Source: Montifringilla adamsi
Taxonomy: Eukaryota; Chordata; Aves; Passeriformes; Passeridae
Length of the DNA stretch: 64,000 nt
Direction of reading: 5' to 3'
Assembly (NCBI GenBank): GCA_017590115.1
Contig: JAGGNK010006593.1
Span: 2,646-66,645 of the forward strand
Each line of letters starts with the position of its first letter. The stretch's first letter is position 1. Position numbers and translations under genes: made by a program. Positions 46,401 to 59,603 of the stretch are shown one piece after another. The notes below the pieces were generated by a model. The model worked only from the letters and a program-made list of their open reading frames with translations. It did no database searches and was not told where the DNA came from.

Positions 46401-49400
46401 TCCACCCTCTTGGCATCCTCCCTGCAGATACTTACACTGATGAGATTCCCTCTCAGTTCTCTCTTCTTGAGGCTGAACAGGCCCAACTCCCTCAGCCTTT
46501 CCTCGTAAGACAGATGCTTTGGACCCTTCACCATCTTTGTCCTCTTTGTCCCGCTCCCCTGGACCCATTACAGAAGCTCCGTGTTCCTGTTGTGCTGAGG
46601 AGCCCAGAACTGGACACTGCACTCCAGATGTGCCTCACCAGGGCTGAGCAGAGGGGCACAATCACCTCCCTCGAGCTGCTGGCAGTGCTCTTCCTGATGC
46701 ACCCCAGGACACCACTGGCCTTCTTGGCCACACAGACACACTGCTGGCTCATGGACAACTTATCCACCAGGATCCCCAGGTCCTTTTCCACAGAGCAGTT
46801 CCCCAGCAGCTCAGCCCCCAGTCCTCCCTGGTGCATGGAGTGGTTTCTCCCCAATGCACGATCCTGCATTTGCTGAATGTCAGAAGACTCCTCTCTGCCC
46901 ATCTCTCCTGCCTGTTGAGGACCCTCTGAAGTGCTGCACAACACTTGGGTGTCGGCCACTCCTTCCAGCTTGGAGTCAATGAACTTGCTGAGGAGGCCTC
47001 TGCCCCTTCACTGAAGACATTGATGACTGACTCAAAAAATACTGCACCAGTATTGAACCCTGAGGACAATGCTGCCTAGAGGCCTCCAACCTGACCCTGT
47101 GTCACTGACATTCAGCCAATTCTCTATCCACCTTATTACTCACTAACCCAGTCCACGCTCCCTGCCTACAAGGATGTTGAGACAAAAACCTTGCAGAAGC
47201 TGAACATCCACTGCTCTCCCCTCATCCATTCAGGTAGCTGTTCTTCCATAGAAGGCAATTATTTTAATGAGGCATGATTTACCTTCAGTGAATCCATGCT
47301 GACTACTGCTGATCACCTTATTGTCATTCATGTGGACAGAGATGGCCTCCAGAAAAAAGTGTCCCATCACTTTCCCAGGGATTAAGGTGAGACTGACTGG
47401 ACAGTAGTTCTCTGGTTCTTTTTCTTGCCCTTTTTGAAGACCAGGGTGACATTTGCTTTTCTCCAGTCCACAGAGTGCCATGAACTTTCAAAGATGACGG
47501 CCAGGACCCTTACTATGGTGTTTGCCAGCTCTCTCAGCACTCATGGATGCATTGTATCAGGGCCCATAGATGTGTGGATTTTGAGTTTGCCTAGGTGTTC
47601 TCTAACTCAATTCTCTTTGACGACAGGAAAATATTCCTTCCAACATTCCTTTACCCTGATTTCCTGGGTCAGAGATTTCTGAGGGTTGGTCTTGACAGCA
47701 AACACAATCCAAAGGCACTGTTCAGTAACTGTGCCTTGTGTGTCCTCTGCCACCAGGGTGCCCCCTCCATTTAGTAATAGGTCCACTTTATCATTTGTTT
47801 TTCTTTTGTTGTTGATGTATTTGAAGAAGCCCTTGAAGAAGCCTCTTCTTTTCTTTGACATCCTCAGTCAGATTTAATTCTAAATGGGCCTTGGTCTTCC
47901 TTGTCTCATCTCTCCTTAGTCTGACAACCTCTCTATATGAATTCCAAGAGGCCTGACCCTGCTTCCATCTCCTGTGTATCTCCTGCTTATGATTGAGTAA
48001 TGACAGGAGTTCTTCATTTATCCAGGCAGGTCTCTTGACCCCTCATCTGACTTCTTGCACATCAGGATACATAGTTCTTGAGCTTGGAGTAAGTGACCCT
48101 TGAATATCAACCTTCTCTGTAGAACCTCTTCCCATGGGATACTGTCAACATCCCGACAGAGGCCAAAATAAGCTCTCCTGAATACCATGGTTACAATCTT
48201 ACTTGCTCACAGGCTGGCCCCAGTCTTCACACCTCCAAGAAGCTCTTTCCTGTTTGCTGGATGAGGTCATGCAGCACACCCATTTCTTGAGGGATCCTCC
48301 ACCATCTGTGACAGGAAGATCTCACCAGTGCTCTCCAGGAACCTCCTGGATTGTTTGTGCTTTTCTGTGTAGCTTCTCCAGAAGATGTCAGGATAGTTTA
48401 AGTCCCCCACAAGAACCAGGGCCTGTGACATCAAGGCTGATTTGAGCTGTCTGTAGAAGGGCTCATCCACCTCTTGATGAGGCATCCTGTAGCACACACC
48501 CACAAGTGTCACCCTTAGCTGTCTGCACTTTTATCCTAACCTTTAAACTATCAACTCACTCACCATCTACCCCAAGACAGAGTGTGATACATGCCAAGTA
48601 CTCTTCCTCTCTTCCAATTGAATTATATCACATCCACCATGAACTCCTTGCTACTAGAAGAAAATTGAATGAGAAAAATTTATTTTTATTGTCAGGGTGG
48701 TAAAACACATATTACTCAGAGAGGCTGTGGAGTATCCAGTCTTGGAGTTATTTAAATCCCAGTAGGCACAGCCTTAAGAAGCCTGCTCTACATTGAACCA
48801 AAATGTTGGTCTAGACCAGTTACGGCAGTGACTGCCAAACCCAGAGATTGTGTTCATAAGGCTCTGTGAAAACAAAAATGTAATAAACCACAAATAAATG
48901 CCATCTTGACCCCTTGTACAACTTTAAGTACTCAGAGCTCTTGGAGATTGCTAAGAGAGATTTTTGAAATGCTTAATTCACACAAAATATAAGCCCTAAA
49001 TCTGTTCACAAATAAAATCCACATAAAGGATGAAATGCTTTCTAAAAAATACAGCAACTTTCAGCTCACTTAATTAAACACCTGCCAGTTCCAGTATCTG
49101 CTTCTGAATTCCTTTCATAGGTACAACTGAAATCTAGGTCTCACTGCAATCAAAGTGTCAGATGCTGACTTCAAATGATTAATTCTGGAAAGTAGTTTCT
49201 ACTGTAGCTAAGGTAATATACTGAAGTCTCTACATACAGTTTACTGCTGCTGATTCTGTTGAGCTGAGCTCCACATCCAGCAGTGACTTGAGTATCTAAA
49301 CTGGCATCCTGGCATGATGAACTACCTTGAAGTCTGTTTTTTTTGTAAGTGCCTTACACTGGATGTAACCAACATTGGGTGCAAACAGTTGTTCAAACAG

Positions 49401-52400
49401 TGCTGAGCTCAGCTTAGCTCATTCTTGAAAGTTGCTGCAAGACAATGAACGGGTGTCTGACCACAAAATGACAAAGCTCACGGCTGTGGAACTGCCTGTA
49501 CTCCACACTCAGGAGGAAGAAGGTCTGAACTCCACCTCTTCCATGGCTATGGACTCCTCTACTCCGGTAAGGAATTAGAAGTGCACCTCACATGCTCAAG
49601 GGCCATTCACTTTCCACAGGCAGGTCTTGACAACACCACATACTGTAGAGAACAGGGACTTCTCAGCCTGAACCACACTGTGGGCATGATGTTTGTGGAA
49701 AAGTCTAAGGGGCTTTTGACTCAGCATTCTAATCCTGAAAGGTAGGAGTCATGCAGAGTATGGGAATGCCCATTTCTATGAGGAATTTAAGTGTCTAACT
49801 TCAGTCATCTGAATTCACTCAGGGTACATGCCCAGAATAAATCTGATATCATCATGTCCTTACTTCCCTGATGAATGTGCAAGTTACTTACATGTATTCC
49901 CTGTGGAAAAAAAAATAATGTGGTCCCTAATGAAAAACCCTTTTTTTTTTTACAAAAAGTGCATATATTGCAGAAGTGAGTAATCTTCAGTAGTATACAG
50001 ACAGGTAATGTAAACTGATTCAGAAACAAAAAAAAATTGTATTTTGAAGACCTTTCTTTGTTTATCTAATTCCTGAGTATACTTCTGATAGTAGCCAGTA
50101 CCAGATGCTTCCGAAAAAGACAGAAGTAGCATAATCCTATTAGGGAATAGCCACAACACATGGAAAGCTTCTTCCAAGCTCCATCAGTTTACAACTGGTT
50201 TATGGTAAATTAGGAGCAGAGATTACATCCATAATACTGAATTATCTTGTTTGAAGTGCTTGTGACATATGTTTATCCACATAATATTATCATCTTTTCA
50301 TAAGAATCCTTCCAGCATACTAAGGAAATCTGAAATCTGGCATATTTCTACCCCATTTAATCATCTGCACTTAGATCATTCATATACATACTTGTTTCCA
50401 AAAGAGCTACATGAATAACTCCAGATGTGTGGTTATGAAGATCTGCAAACATACAGATTATCGTCTCTTTAGAAAGACAGAAAAAAAGGCTGGCAGTTCC
50501 TGTGGAAACTGTGGTAAGTATCAGGGAAGAAGAGAGAGGCCTGCAGACGCTAGAAACAGCAAAGCTGGTTGGTTCTGTATTGAGAAAGTACTGATGAGCA
50601 CAACAAAATCTCCATCTGAATAAGGGAAGTATAACTTATCACAGTTTTAGAAATAAAAATGATGTGGGATAGGAAGCAATGACAAAGAGCCTAAATTTGC
50701 AGGGGATTTTGTTCTGCTGATGCTGGCACAAAGATATTAAATATGATTTTTCTTCTTCCTTTCTTCACAAATGTAAGCCCATTTTTGCCATACTTTCAGT
50801 TTGTCACACATGCTATCATTTCTACTCACTGAATCTAAAATTACTTGTTTGGTGACTTATGCATCTATTACTTATCAGAACTCAGTACTAACATTTTGGG
50901 AAGCCTGAATGGAAAGTCTTTATAACAAACATCTCAGTTCAAGTATTAAGAGATAATCCCTGAAGAAAAAAAAAAAATTACTTTGTACTTTTTTTGCCTT
51001 TGCAAATTTACCTTATAAATGGTAATTTATTTTGCAATTAAAAAAAATACAAAGTGAAAGAAAAAAGCTACATAATACAACTTGTTATCAAAAAGTTGCC
51101 TAAATGCATAAGTCTAACAGGTACATTTCTAAAAATCAGGGAAGAATGTCTGTATAATGTACCACCAGCATTACATCATGTGTCTGCATGTGATGACATC
51201 CAGAGCTAGGCAGGACCATTTCAACAAATAACTAATTTCAATAAATAGCTAATAAATAACTAATGAACTTTGTCTCAAACACTCTCTAGCGATGCATCTT
51301 TCCTGCTCTTTAAACACTGATGCTGAAATACTTATTCCTTTCTATGCTACAGCTGCCTCAGGCACTGTTCAATTCCAGATGACCTGCAAGCTTTTCACTG
51401 TCACTTACTTTTCTGACAACTAGAAGAAAGCTCTTCCAGTTAAAATGCCTCATTTAGGCAAGTGAAGAGAAGGACCAAATACAAGAAGCACTTTGGTATA
51501 ACTTGGGCAAAGATGCCACAGAGGGTATGTCTTTAAGCCAAAGTTTTAAAGCCTTAAAAATAGGTATAAACAAACAGACAAAAAAGCACTTGCTTTATTT
51601 CATCAAAATATTAAAAGGTATTTGACAGCTAGTAAGGCTTATGACAATATTAGGCACCTATGCCTCCATTTGTGATATACAATTTCAAGTGTGTACCTGG
51701 TAATATCTTCCTTCTGCACAAAATATTCCCTTGTGAAGCTGTGCACAGAGCCCTGGTACACAAGTAAATAGCACAGCTGTCTGGAATGGCACTGGATGTT
51801 GTCATTCTGCAGTTGATCAAGACTTTTGATGCTGTCTCTCAGGATAACCTCATAGCCAGGCCCAGGAAGCAGGTGGTGAGGTGGATTTAGAACTGGCTGA
51901 ATGAGAGCTCGGAGGGTTGGGATCAGTGGCACAGGTCTATTTGGATGCCTGTGCATAGCAGTGTCTCCCAAACTTCAATACTGGTGGGCCCAATCTCATT
52001 TAACTTACCATCAGAGATGAAAGGCCTCCTCAGCAAGCTCACTGATGACACAAAAGCTGGGAGGAGTGGCCGATACCCAAGCGCTGTGCAACCCTTCAGA
52101 AGGACCTTGACAAGCAGGAGGGGTGGGCAGAAAGGAACCTTCTGAAATTAAACAAGGGCAAATGCACCTGCAGAGGAATAATCCCAGGCGCCAGCACAAG
52201 CTGTCCATGAGCCAGCAGTGCTCTTGTAGCCAAGAAGGCCGATGTTATTGAGGGTGCATCAGGAAGAGCACTGCCAGCAGCTCAAGGGAGGTGATCGTGT
52301 CCCTCTGCTCAGCCCTGGTGAGGCACATCTGGAGTGCAGTGTCCAGTTCGGGGCTCCTCAACACAACAGGGACATGGAGCTCCTGGAGCAGGCAGGTCCT

Positions 52401-55400
52401 GTTGAGGGCTATCATTAGGGCATTGGAGCACTTCACTTGGGAGGAAAAGGTTTACAGTTGGACTTAATGATCTTAGAGATCTTTTCTAATCTAAAAAATG
52501 CCACAGTTCTGTGAAAGGCTGAGGGAGCTGGCCCTGTTCAGCACTGAGAAGAGAAAACTGAGAGGGGACCTAATTGATGTAAGTATCTGACAGGAGGATG
52601 TCAAGAGGATACAGTCAGGCTCTTTTTAGTGGTGCTGAGCAATAGGATGAAAGGCAAAGGGCCAACACTGGAATGCAGGAAGTTTCACCTGAACATGAGG
52701 AAGAATTTCTTTCCTGTGAGGGAGACTGAGCATAGGAACAGATTTTCAGAAAAGCTCTGGAGTCCCATTATCTGGAGATATTCAAAAGCCACTGACACAT
52801 AAGATGCTCTAGGCAACCCTGCTGGAGCAGGGAGGTTGGATTAGACTACTTCCAGTGGTCCCAACCTTACCCATTCTGCGGTCCTATGGGGAGTCAGAAA
52901 ATGGGTGTAGCATAATTCACACTATTTTTTCAGATCATGAAATGGCAAGTGCTACGCAAACATTTGGTAAGAATTTACTTCAGTTTTATACTTTTTGCTC
53001 ATAATTTTTAAATGTGTAGCTTCCAGAAACATTTTCCCTACCTTTATAATGCTCTGACATGTTGAGAGTGGTAAACCAACCAAGCTGGTCCCATTGATTG
53101 ACATGATCTGGTCCCCTATATTCAGCTTCCCAGACTTCTCTGCTGGTCCTCCATGCATCATGTTGGCTATGATAACTGTAGGCAAAATGGATCCCCAGCC
53201 AGACTCCACAATCACCACACCTAGAATTTCTCCCTTTTGCTTTTCAATGTAAACCTGTATAGTAAGAAAAAAATGTTTTAAAAAAGTTTCTTTCACATGC
53301 ATAAACTAATATCATCCCGCTCCAAACATTCACAAAGCCAACAAATATACCCCTCTTCATTTGCAACCTGCCCTCCTAATTCAAAGGCAATCAAGATAGA
53401 GTACATGTTTTACTACCTTTCATTTGCATTCAAACATTAAATGACACTCAATACAGACTTCGTGCTGAACACCCCTCAGAAGTAATTTCTGTTTATGAAA
53501 AGAAGAAATTCCAGTGAAGGAAACCCTGGTGCCATGGGCTTCGGTGGACAAAGCTAAATAAGAAAAGACTGCAAGACTTTACAACTCTGCACTGGAAAAA
53601 CACTACCTGTGCATTCAAGTTGCACAGTGGTTTGTTTTTATTAAGCAAGCTGCAAAGCCTTCTGGCACATACAATTATTTAAAACCTGGAATCAATCATG
53701 TTCATAAACACCAGTGCTTCTACGAATTTTATGTTGTTCACTGTAATTTTTAAAATTGTATTAATCATTTAATCTAATTTAAATTCGCTTTCAAACATGT
53801 ATGAAAATTGTTTGGTAAAAAGAACAGAAACAGATGATTAATCAGCTGACTGCTGACAAATTTGGGGTTCACTGTTTGCCTTTGAAAGAGAACTGATGAC
53901 AGGGTGTCCTATTAGGGAGGATATTCTAGATTAACTGAGATAATTTACAGGAAGTATTAATGTTTTTTTAGTTTCTGCCAACACAGGCCTGCAACTGATA
54001 AAGAGCATATTTGTGGGGGGGAAAAAAAAAAGACATACATCTTTGCAATTTTCAGATTTGGAGAAGTGAATCAGATCATCATTGTACATGTCCTGGGTAT
54101 TAAGCAAGTCGCTATATTCCTTCTGGCTAAGATCTTCTGGGTTGATTCCATTTGCTCTCAGAAATTCTTGGTAGGCCACACTAAATGCTTGACCTATGGA
54201 TTGTGCAATCAGCTGCGCCTGTAGCAGTTCCCAGAAAAGGGAGAAGAAAAGAAAAAAGTGAAACATTCTGATGGTCATGTCCACTGACACTTTCTGTTAC
54301 AATCACACTGTAAAATGGATCATCAAGTTGATGAACCTACAAGTTACCGCAATCCAGTCTAAAAAATATTTGTGCCTTACAAATTAATTTTAATGACCCA
54401 CAAAATCTCAACACTTCAGCTCTGCCATGAATCCAGCTCAGTAAGCAATTATAAATTACAAACATGAGAAAGACATCCTGTCACAGGGAAGAACTGCTAA
54501 TCTAAGTGTAAAGGTAGAGCCACTGCAGTGACTGTGGCTTGCGCCTATAATTCTTCCCACATATGCTGCTCTCAGATGGCTCTCCCTTTCAGCAGAGGCG
54601 ATGTCATTCTCTGTCAAGCCAGCAGTGAAAACAAAAATGTCTACTAGGAAACACACAACCACGTTTAAAAGGGTATTTTCAACTTTTCCTACCATCTTTT
54701 ACAACATTGATAGTGACTACTCCTACCTCGGCCTCAGACAAAAAAGGAAAAAGGCAGCAACTAGTGACCAGATCAAACCCTAAAGTAACTGCAAATGGTT
54801 GTATACATCTCCTTCTTCATCCTGCTACTACCTTCAGCCTCTATCCCCTACACTTATTTCCCTCCTTCCAACTCACACAATCCTGCCAGTTCTCTGCCTC
54901 TTTCCTACTCATTCTGTCCTTTGTGAGCACCCTCTTGCACCTGCAGCTTCCCAGCATCTTGTCTGCACCCAAAGCCACCAAACGCACCTCTCACTACACT
55001 GCATTGCTCCCACCATGAACTGGTTTATTTCTGCAGGTGTGGGACTGAAACTGGGCAGCAGGCAGACGTGGGGAAAGCTGTGTCCCAAGCAAGGCCAGAG
55101 GGATGCCCGTTTTTGACACGGTAACCATGGTCAGGCAAGTAATGGGCAGGAGAGCAAAGCACAGCATGGTGCAGAGCACTGCTATGTATAGGTGGAGAGA
55201 TTCATGCAGTGAGCACTGTGCAGTGTACAGGAGGTGGCTGTGATGTGCATTGAAACACAGTGCTGCCTGTGGCAAAAGCAGGGAAGAGAAATGGAGAGCT
55301 CCACAGCTGACAGTGGAGGCCTGGCAGGGTATTGGTAATGAATGAATGCTGCTCAGGTGTACTTTTATACAGTCTGATGGCCATTTTTAAAGTCCAGTTT

Positions 55401-58400
55401 GATCCCTAATAAAGAAAAGGTTCCCAACACTGAAATAAAAATGTTGCTGTATCTTACACAGCTCAGACTAGCACTAAACCTGCTGATGAGACAGCATGAT
55501 TGCTGGTGCTGAAAAGACCAGTATATAGACTGGAAGTATATTACCAAAGCTAAGATCAACCTAACTTTGACAGCAAGGACAGCAAGAAAATGGGAAAACT
55601 GCACCTCCATAATTCAGTGACCTAAGTGAAGAGTGCAGACTTTACATTCATACACATGCGTCTTCACTCCAAGAAGAGACCAGCTCCCACTTAGACACGT
55701 GGCATTTGGAGACATCAGTAACCATCAGTTCAACTCATTTAAAGGTACACCTCTAAATAGTTGAAAATCTGGCGCTGTCCTCCTTAGACAAAGACTCATC
55801 CAAGCAGAGACATGTTCTGGCCAACACCCACTCACAGGCTTACAGCTTCTGTTTCACTTACTGTATAGATTCTGCCAAGTACCCAGCTGTCCCAGAAGAA
55901 GAAAAGACAAGTTTTATAATATAAACAGGCCATATGACTTCACTGGTGGTACAAAATCTCTGAAGCTGCCATTTCATTGCTGCTAACAAGGTGCTACAAT
56001 CCTTCCATTCTGACTGTTAGTCACTTCAGTATTTGAGATAAATTTGGCAAGTTACCTGTGAGCTATACACCATGACTAAGGAGAGTTGACACAAACTGCA
56101 TTTTCTCAGTATATTTTCCCCATCAATGAGCAATGCTTTTATTGGATGTACAGGCATTTTACAAGCCAGTTGGATTTACAAGCATAGAAAGGATCACACA
56201 TGACACAAATACAGGCTGACCCAAACAAACCTTAGATTTAGAAGCTCAAATTTTAGCTAGCCAAAGCATTAACAACAGCCTAGGAAACAGATCCGGGAAG
56301 TATGGATCATGCAAAGCGTCAGACCACCCCATGGTGAAGGCAAATAAGTCCCAGACTCTGGCACCTGACAGTTTGGTTTCTGCTTTTTCAATTGCCCAGT
56401 AAAAGAGCAAACAGTGTTCAAACTTGTGACTAGAAACACAGGAACAGCAGCCTCAAAGTGGGTAGCATATCAAATGTTATTAAGCAAAAAATACATTGGC
56501 TACTGTATTTCACACCAGATTCTTAAAAGGCTTTGCAAAACAGGTTTACATGTTATTTTGTGGAAATAATCCAGAATTTTTATACTCTGTCAATTTTAGT
56601 CCAGGATTACTTTTATCATTGCTCGTCCTTACTTTTTAACTTCAGCAGTGGGTCATGTATATACATTCATGTGCTTTCAGATAATCTATTCAGACACAGG
56701 TTTAGAACAGATTACATAAAATCATTCATAAAATCAGCTCCTTATTCAAGAAAACCTTCCCATCTCAAAGTCCTTGCTGTTCACTGTAGTTTGGAAGACA
56801 TGGAAGAAACTGGTATATTCACTTACTTCTCTTGAGTATGTTAGTTTCCCAGATTATTAGGACTAACTTGACTATGGTCCTAAAAACTACATATCTAACC
56901 ACTTCAATCTAGTATGTTTGATTTTGCTTTCCAGTAACTGAAAGTTACTTTTAAAAAGTACATAAAATCAGCAATTTACACACAGTGATTGTGAAGACAG
57001 GACATCAAGTCCTGCGTAAGGTAACTTAGTCTTGTGTAAAGTACCTTAACTGTGCCATATATTAAAATTTAATCATTTGTATCTCTATTCAGCATATTTT
57101 GGGATTGCTGAAATCACAAACTTTCTTTGCTGGCTTTTTGATAAGATGACAGGAACTACAGCCCCTACACCAACCACCCAAAAAATAAAAAATCACCTTT
57201 CTGGTATGCGTCAATGACTGATCCTCAATGCAAGACTTGGGATTACAATTTCCCAATGAAAATAGGCACCTCTGATAGACTTTCCCTCTCTTATGCAAAA
57301 TTTGAGCTGGTATTTGTAAACTGTAGCAACTGGACCCTCCTATCACTGTTACTGGAAGGCACTAAAGAAGCTATAAAAAAGTAAGCATTTCTATAAACAC
57401 CAACTTCCATGACATGCCATGTCCAAACATATAAGTGGCAGGCAAGTTCCTCTGCTTAGATGAAATACTGGGTGCAGTTAAAAAGCAAACAGGACCACTC
57501 ACAATGGACTTCGGGCTTATAAAAAAGTGCTTACTTTTCCACTCCTAGAAAACTACAAGACAATGTAATTGCTTACATCCTCAGACTCAAAGACATGGCA
57601 AATCATTTTGTACTGCCTCTTTCCATCTTGAGAGGGGTGAGATGCTTCCACATTATCCTGGGAGTTAGAGCGTGGCATTCGTCTACGAGCCATCAAAACA
57701 ACTATATTTCCTATATCAGCAATGTAAGAAATGGTCCGCAGGGGATGATCCATCATTGTCTCCTGGGGAATAAGAAAACCAACATAAGCAGCTGCTTCAA
57801 CTAAGTTCTTATTGCACATCTAGTATTATCAAAACACACAAATAGCTGTAAGACCTCTGCTAGGTGAACTTTGTAATACCTGTCATGCATGAAAGGAGAT
57901 ATAATAGAAACCAAGAGCTTCACCTTCCAAAAATAAAACAAAGAGAAAGTTTTACAGGTTTTTTTTTCTGTGGAAAAGGACATCAAGACCTCAACTGCAG
58001 AACCTGCATATGCTGGGCATGTATGTGTACAGGACTATAAACAAATTACTGCAGCTAAACATTTTGGGCTACTCTGGGCACAATCAATACTTGATGCAGC
58101 ATGGCTCAGAAGACATAAGCTGACTGCAATTATCTTACCCACAAATTCTAATTATTTCTACAGTCAGACACACCAGAATAATTGCTTGTATGACACGGCT
58201 CTTGACCATGGATTTCTGCCTAGATGGGAATACAAGATCCAGCACATTTTAAAGACAAATTTTAATGTATGTGGAAAGTCTATTCCAGTAGTCTACTCCG
58301 ACAATAGTAACAAAGGTGTCTATATCTATACCTGTGTGTCTGCATTCAGTACTTTTATTCTCTGTGTAGAAATGAAGAGGTCCACTTCAGTCATGGGTTG

Positions 58401-59603
58401 AGATTCACCTTCTGGAGCCTGCAAATAAATGGCTTAGAGTCAAACAAACATGTTAGATAACATACTTACTAATAATGATGCTAGTTCACATACAGGGGAA
58501 CACTAAGACACAGTCACCAGAACAGCAATGCAGGATAGAGTATTAGACTGCAGAAGCAAAAGATAAACACAAAGATGTGGAAACTATATCATATATGTGA
58601 AAGTGAATTGGGTATTGTTTGAAAAAAAATTTAACCTCATAAAAGCTTGCCTGCTATTTTTTCTGATTCAGTAAAATTATACCTGACTGTAACATGAACT
58701 ATAAAGATTTCTTGAAAAGTAGTATGATTTTACCATTTTCTGCACACTATGAATCCCACCTCAAAAAAAGGTTTTCATACAAGCCATAGAAAGGCCTAAC
58801 AGTATCTCCTGCCTGAGGAATTTCTGTTTGGGCCAGCAGTGGTTGCCAAGACCAATGGAAAAACCTGTACCACAGGAGGTACTGTTTGAGCTATTCATAA
58901 TGCAGTTCTGGAAAGAAGACCTTCACAGTCAGACAACACACTTTTCAAGCAGTAACCCACTTAAGAAGTAACATTTTGTTAATAGAAAGCAGACATATGT
59001 AATATTTTTTAAATTACATTTGTTAAAAAGTAGTTGAAAGCTCCACAAACAGAACTTATTACAAAGATAAGTCCATCTCAGTATATTACTGTATGTATAG
59101 ACATAAACTTTTTTTTTTGCATCCAGCAATTTGATATCTCTGTGAGTCATACAAAGCACTCCTACATAAAGATTAAATTAAAATTATGAAGTTTAAAAAA
59201 AGTAGAAAAACCCAAAACAAACAAAAAAAAAACCCCACACTTCATTTTAATCCATCATTTTACAATGTTTAAACCTTTGCCATGTCAGTCCTGATTCTCT
59301 AATATGCATTTTAGGTACTGCCCATACCATTTAATAAATCCAATCTTTCTTCTATTTCTAACATGAAATGGCTAATGAGAAGCAACAAAAAATGGCCAAT
59401 CGGGCAACTGATTTCCCAGATATGTCAACTTGTATGGTGGCTCAGAAATAAATCTGAAAAAACCTTGCTGGATGCAGAAAATAAAACCACAAAATAAAAA
59501 GAAAGGGAAAAACTCTCCCAGAAAACAAAAGAACAAGCATAACATCAAGCTGATGGAGTTTGTACTGCACCTTCTTCCTGCTTTTGGCTAATTTCTGGGC
59601 CAT
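43359..59603 (-). CDS. APBA1: APBA1 (Mint1/X11-alpha), C-terminal 343 residues
   Basis: Coding exons in transcript order: 59603-59571, 58418-58332, 57762-57577, 54218-54039, 53254-53042, 45668-45549, 44909-44769, 43430-43359. All have GT-AG borders and lengths divisible by three. They encode most of the PTB domain (from a microexon through [10 protein letters not shown]), PDZ1 ([11 protein letters not shown] onward), PDZ2 ([10 protein letters not shown] onward) and the tail QEQPVYI. The protein is nearly identical to mammalian APBA1 as I recall it. It is a neuronal adaptor: the PTB binds the APP YENPTY tail, the N-terminal parts (outside the window) bind Munc18-1 and CASK, the PDZ domains bind presenilin and channel tails, and the C-terminal tail can fold back on PDZ1 (established). 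The exons for the N-terminal half and the start of the PTB were not found up to 64000, so the gene is partial here. Confidence 0.97.
43431..44768 (-). other. APBA1: APBA1 intron before the last exon
   Basis: Mostly filled by the CR1 at 43748-44700; the remaining 43431-43747 shows nothing. Confidence 0.6.
43748..44700 (-). repeat. CR1 LINE, about 950 bases
   Basis: Begins with ACCACAGAATTATGGAACTT and TGGAAGGGACCTTTCAAAAT, continues with CTTCCAGGGATGAGGCATCC and CACAACTTCTCCGGGCAA, and extends into the ORF2 3' half (GTCAGGTCTCACTGGAGCCT). Minus-oriented, the same strand as APBA1. Confidence 0.95.
44769..44909 (-). CDS. APBA1: APBA1 exon, PDZ2 core
   Basis: 47 codons between CTTCCAG and GTAAGA. 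Reads [14 protein letters not shown], then [13 protein letters not shown] and ends [12 protein letters not shown]1 element ends about 70 bases past its donor. Confidence 0.97.
44910..45548 (-). other. APBA1: APBA1 intron within PDZ2
   Basis: No repeat or other feature recognised. Confidence 0.5.
45549..45668 (-). CDS. APBA1: APBA1 exon, PDZ1-PDZ2 junction
   Basis: 40 codons between TTTTCAG and GTAAGT. Ends PDZ1 ([17 protein letters not shown]) and starts PDZ2 with its carboxylate-binding loop [10 protein letters not shown]. Confidence 0.97.
46128..48515 (-). repeat. CR1 LINE, about 2.4 kb with endonuclease and RT remnants
   Basis: The longest CR1 here. On the minus strand, about 48512-48267 gives endonuclease remnants ([34 protein letters not shown]). 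The inter-domain block ([12 protein letters not shown]) lies near 47840-47780 and RT start motifs ([24 protein letters not shown]) near 47400-47250. The 3' UTR ends in TCACAGAATCACAAGATGGG as read on +. The frames are broken, so it is inactive. Confidence 0.95.
51785..52895 (+). repeat. CR1 LINE, ORF2 3' part and 3' UTR with inserted tail
   Basis: Sense blocks: TGATCAAGACTTTTGATGCT, GAGGAGTGGCCGATACCC, CTCAGCCCTGGTGAGGCACA, CTGAACATGAGGAAGAATTT, ending CCATTCTGCGGTCCTATG. At about 52455-52515 a second CR1 3' end (GTTGGACTTAATGATCTTAG) interrupts the order, so the copy is composite. It ends about 147 bases from the APBA1 PDZ1 exon donor. Confidence 0.93.
53042..53254 (-). CDS. APBA1: APBA1 exon, PDZ1
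   Basis: 71 codons between TATACAG and GTAGGG. Reads [19 protein letters not shown] through LSTCQSIIK, the bulk of PDZ1. Confidence 0.97.
53255..54038 (-). other. APBA1: APBA1 intron between PDZ1 and PTB exons
   Basis: No repeat or other feature recognised. Confidence 0.5.
54039..54218 (-). CDS. APBA1: APBA1 exon, PTB C-terminal helix
   Basis: 60 codons between GCTACAG and GTATGT. Reads [20 protein letters not shown] and continues to [10 protein letters not shown]: the PTB C-terminal helix and the linker to PDZ1. Confidence 0.97.
54219..57576 (-). other. APBA1: APBA1 intron within the PTB
   Basis: 3.4 kb. Contains a pyrimidine-rich stretch at about 54800-55010; no gene or repeat family recognised. 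Confidence 0.5.
57577..57762 (-). CDS. APBA1: APBA1 exon, PTB middle
   Basis: 62 codons between TCCCCAG and GTAAGC. Reads [20 protein letters not shown], then [10 protein letters not shown] and [12 protein letters not shown]: core PTB strands. Confidence 0.97.
57763..58331 (-). other. APBA1: APBA1 intron within the PTB
   Basis: No feature recognised. Confidence 0.5.
58332..58418 (-). CDS. APBA1: APBA1 exon, PTB
   Basis: 29 codons between TTTGCAG and GTATAG. Reads [20 protein letters not shown], then IKVLNADTQ. Confidence 0.96.
58419..59570 (-). other. APBA1: APBA1 intron downstream of the microexon
   Basis: No repeat recognised beyond short A/C-rich low complexity near 59200-59240. Confidence 0.5.
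59571..59603 (-). CDS. APBA1: APBA1 33-base microexon
   Basis: Eleven codons, [11 protein letters not shown], between CTAAGCAG and GTGCAG. This matches the basic 11-residue insert in the PTB domain of the mammalian protein and keeps phase 0 with the next exon (APEGES). Because it is in frame at both ends it can be skipped without a frameshift. Confidence 0.92.

Larger units (their letters stand above)
45669..53041 (-). other. APBA1: APBA1 intron within PDZ1
   Basis: 7.4 kb with two large CR1 copies in opposite orientation (46128-48515 and 51785-52895). The 3.3 kb between them (48516-51784) shows no feature I recognise. Confidence 0.6.

Noticed and set aside
46364..46876. 170-codon + strand ORF
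   Set aside because: It is the antisense of a CR1 element; overlapping minus-strand frames read as CR1 ORF2.
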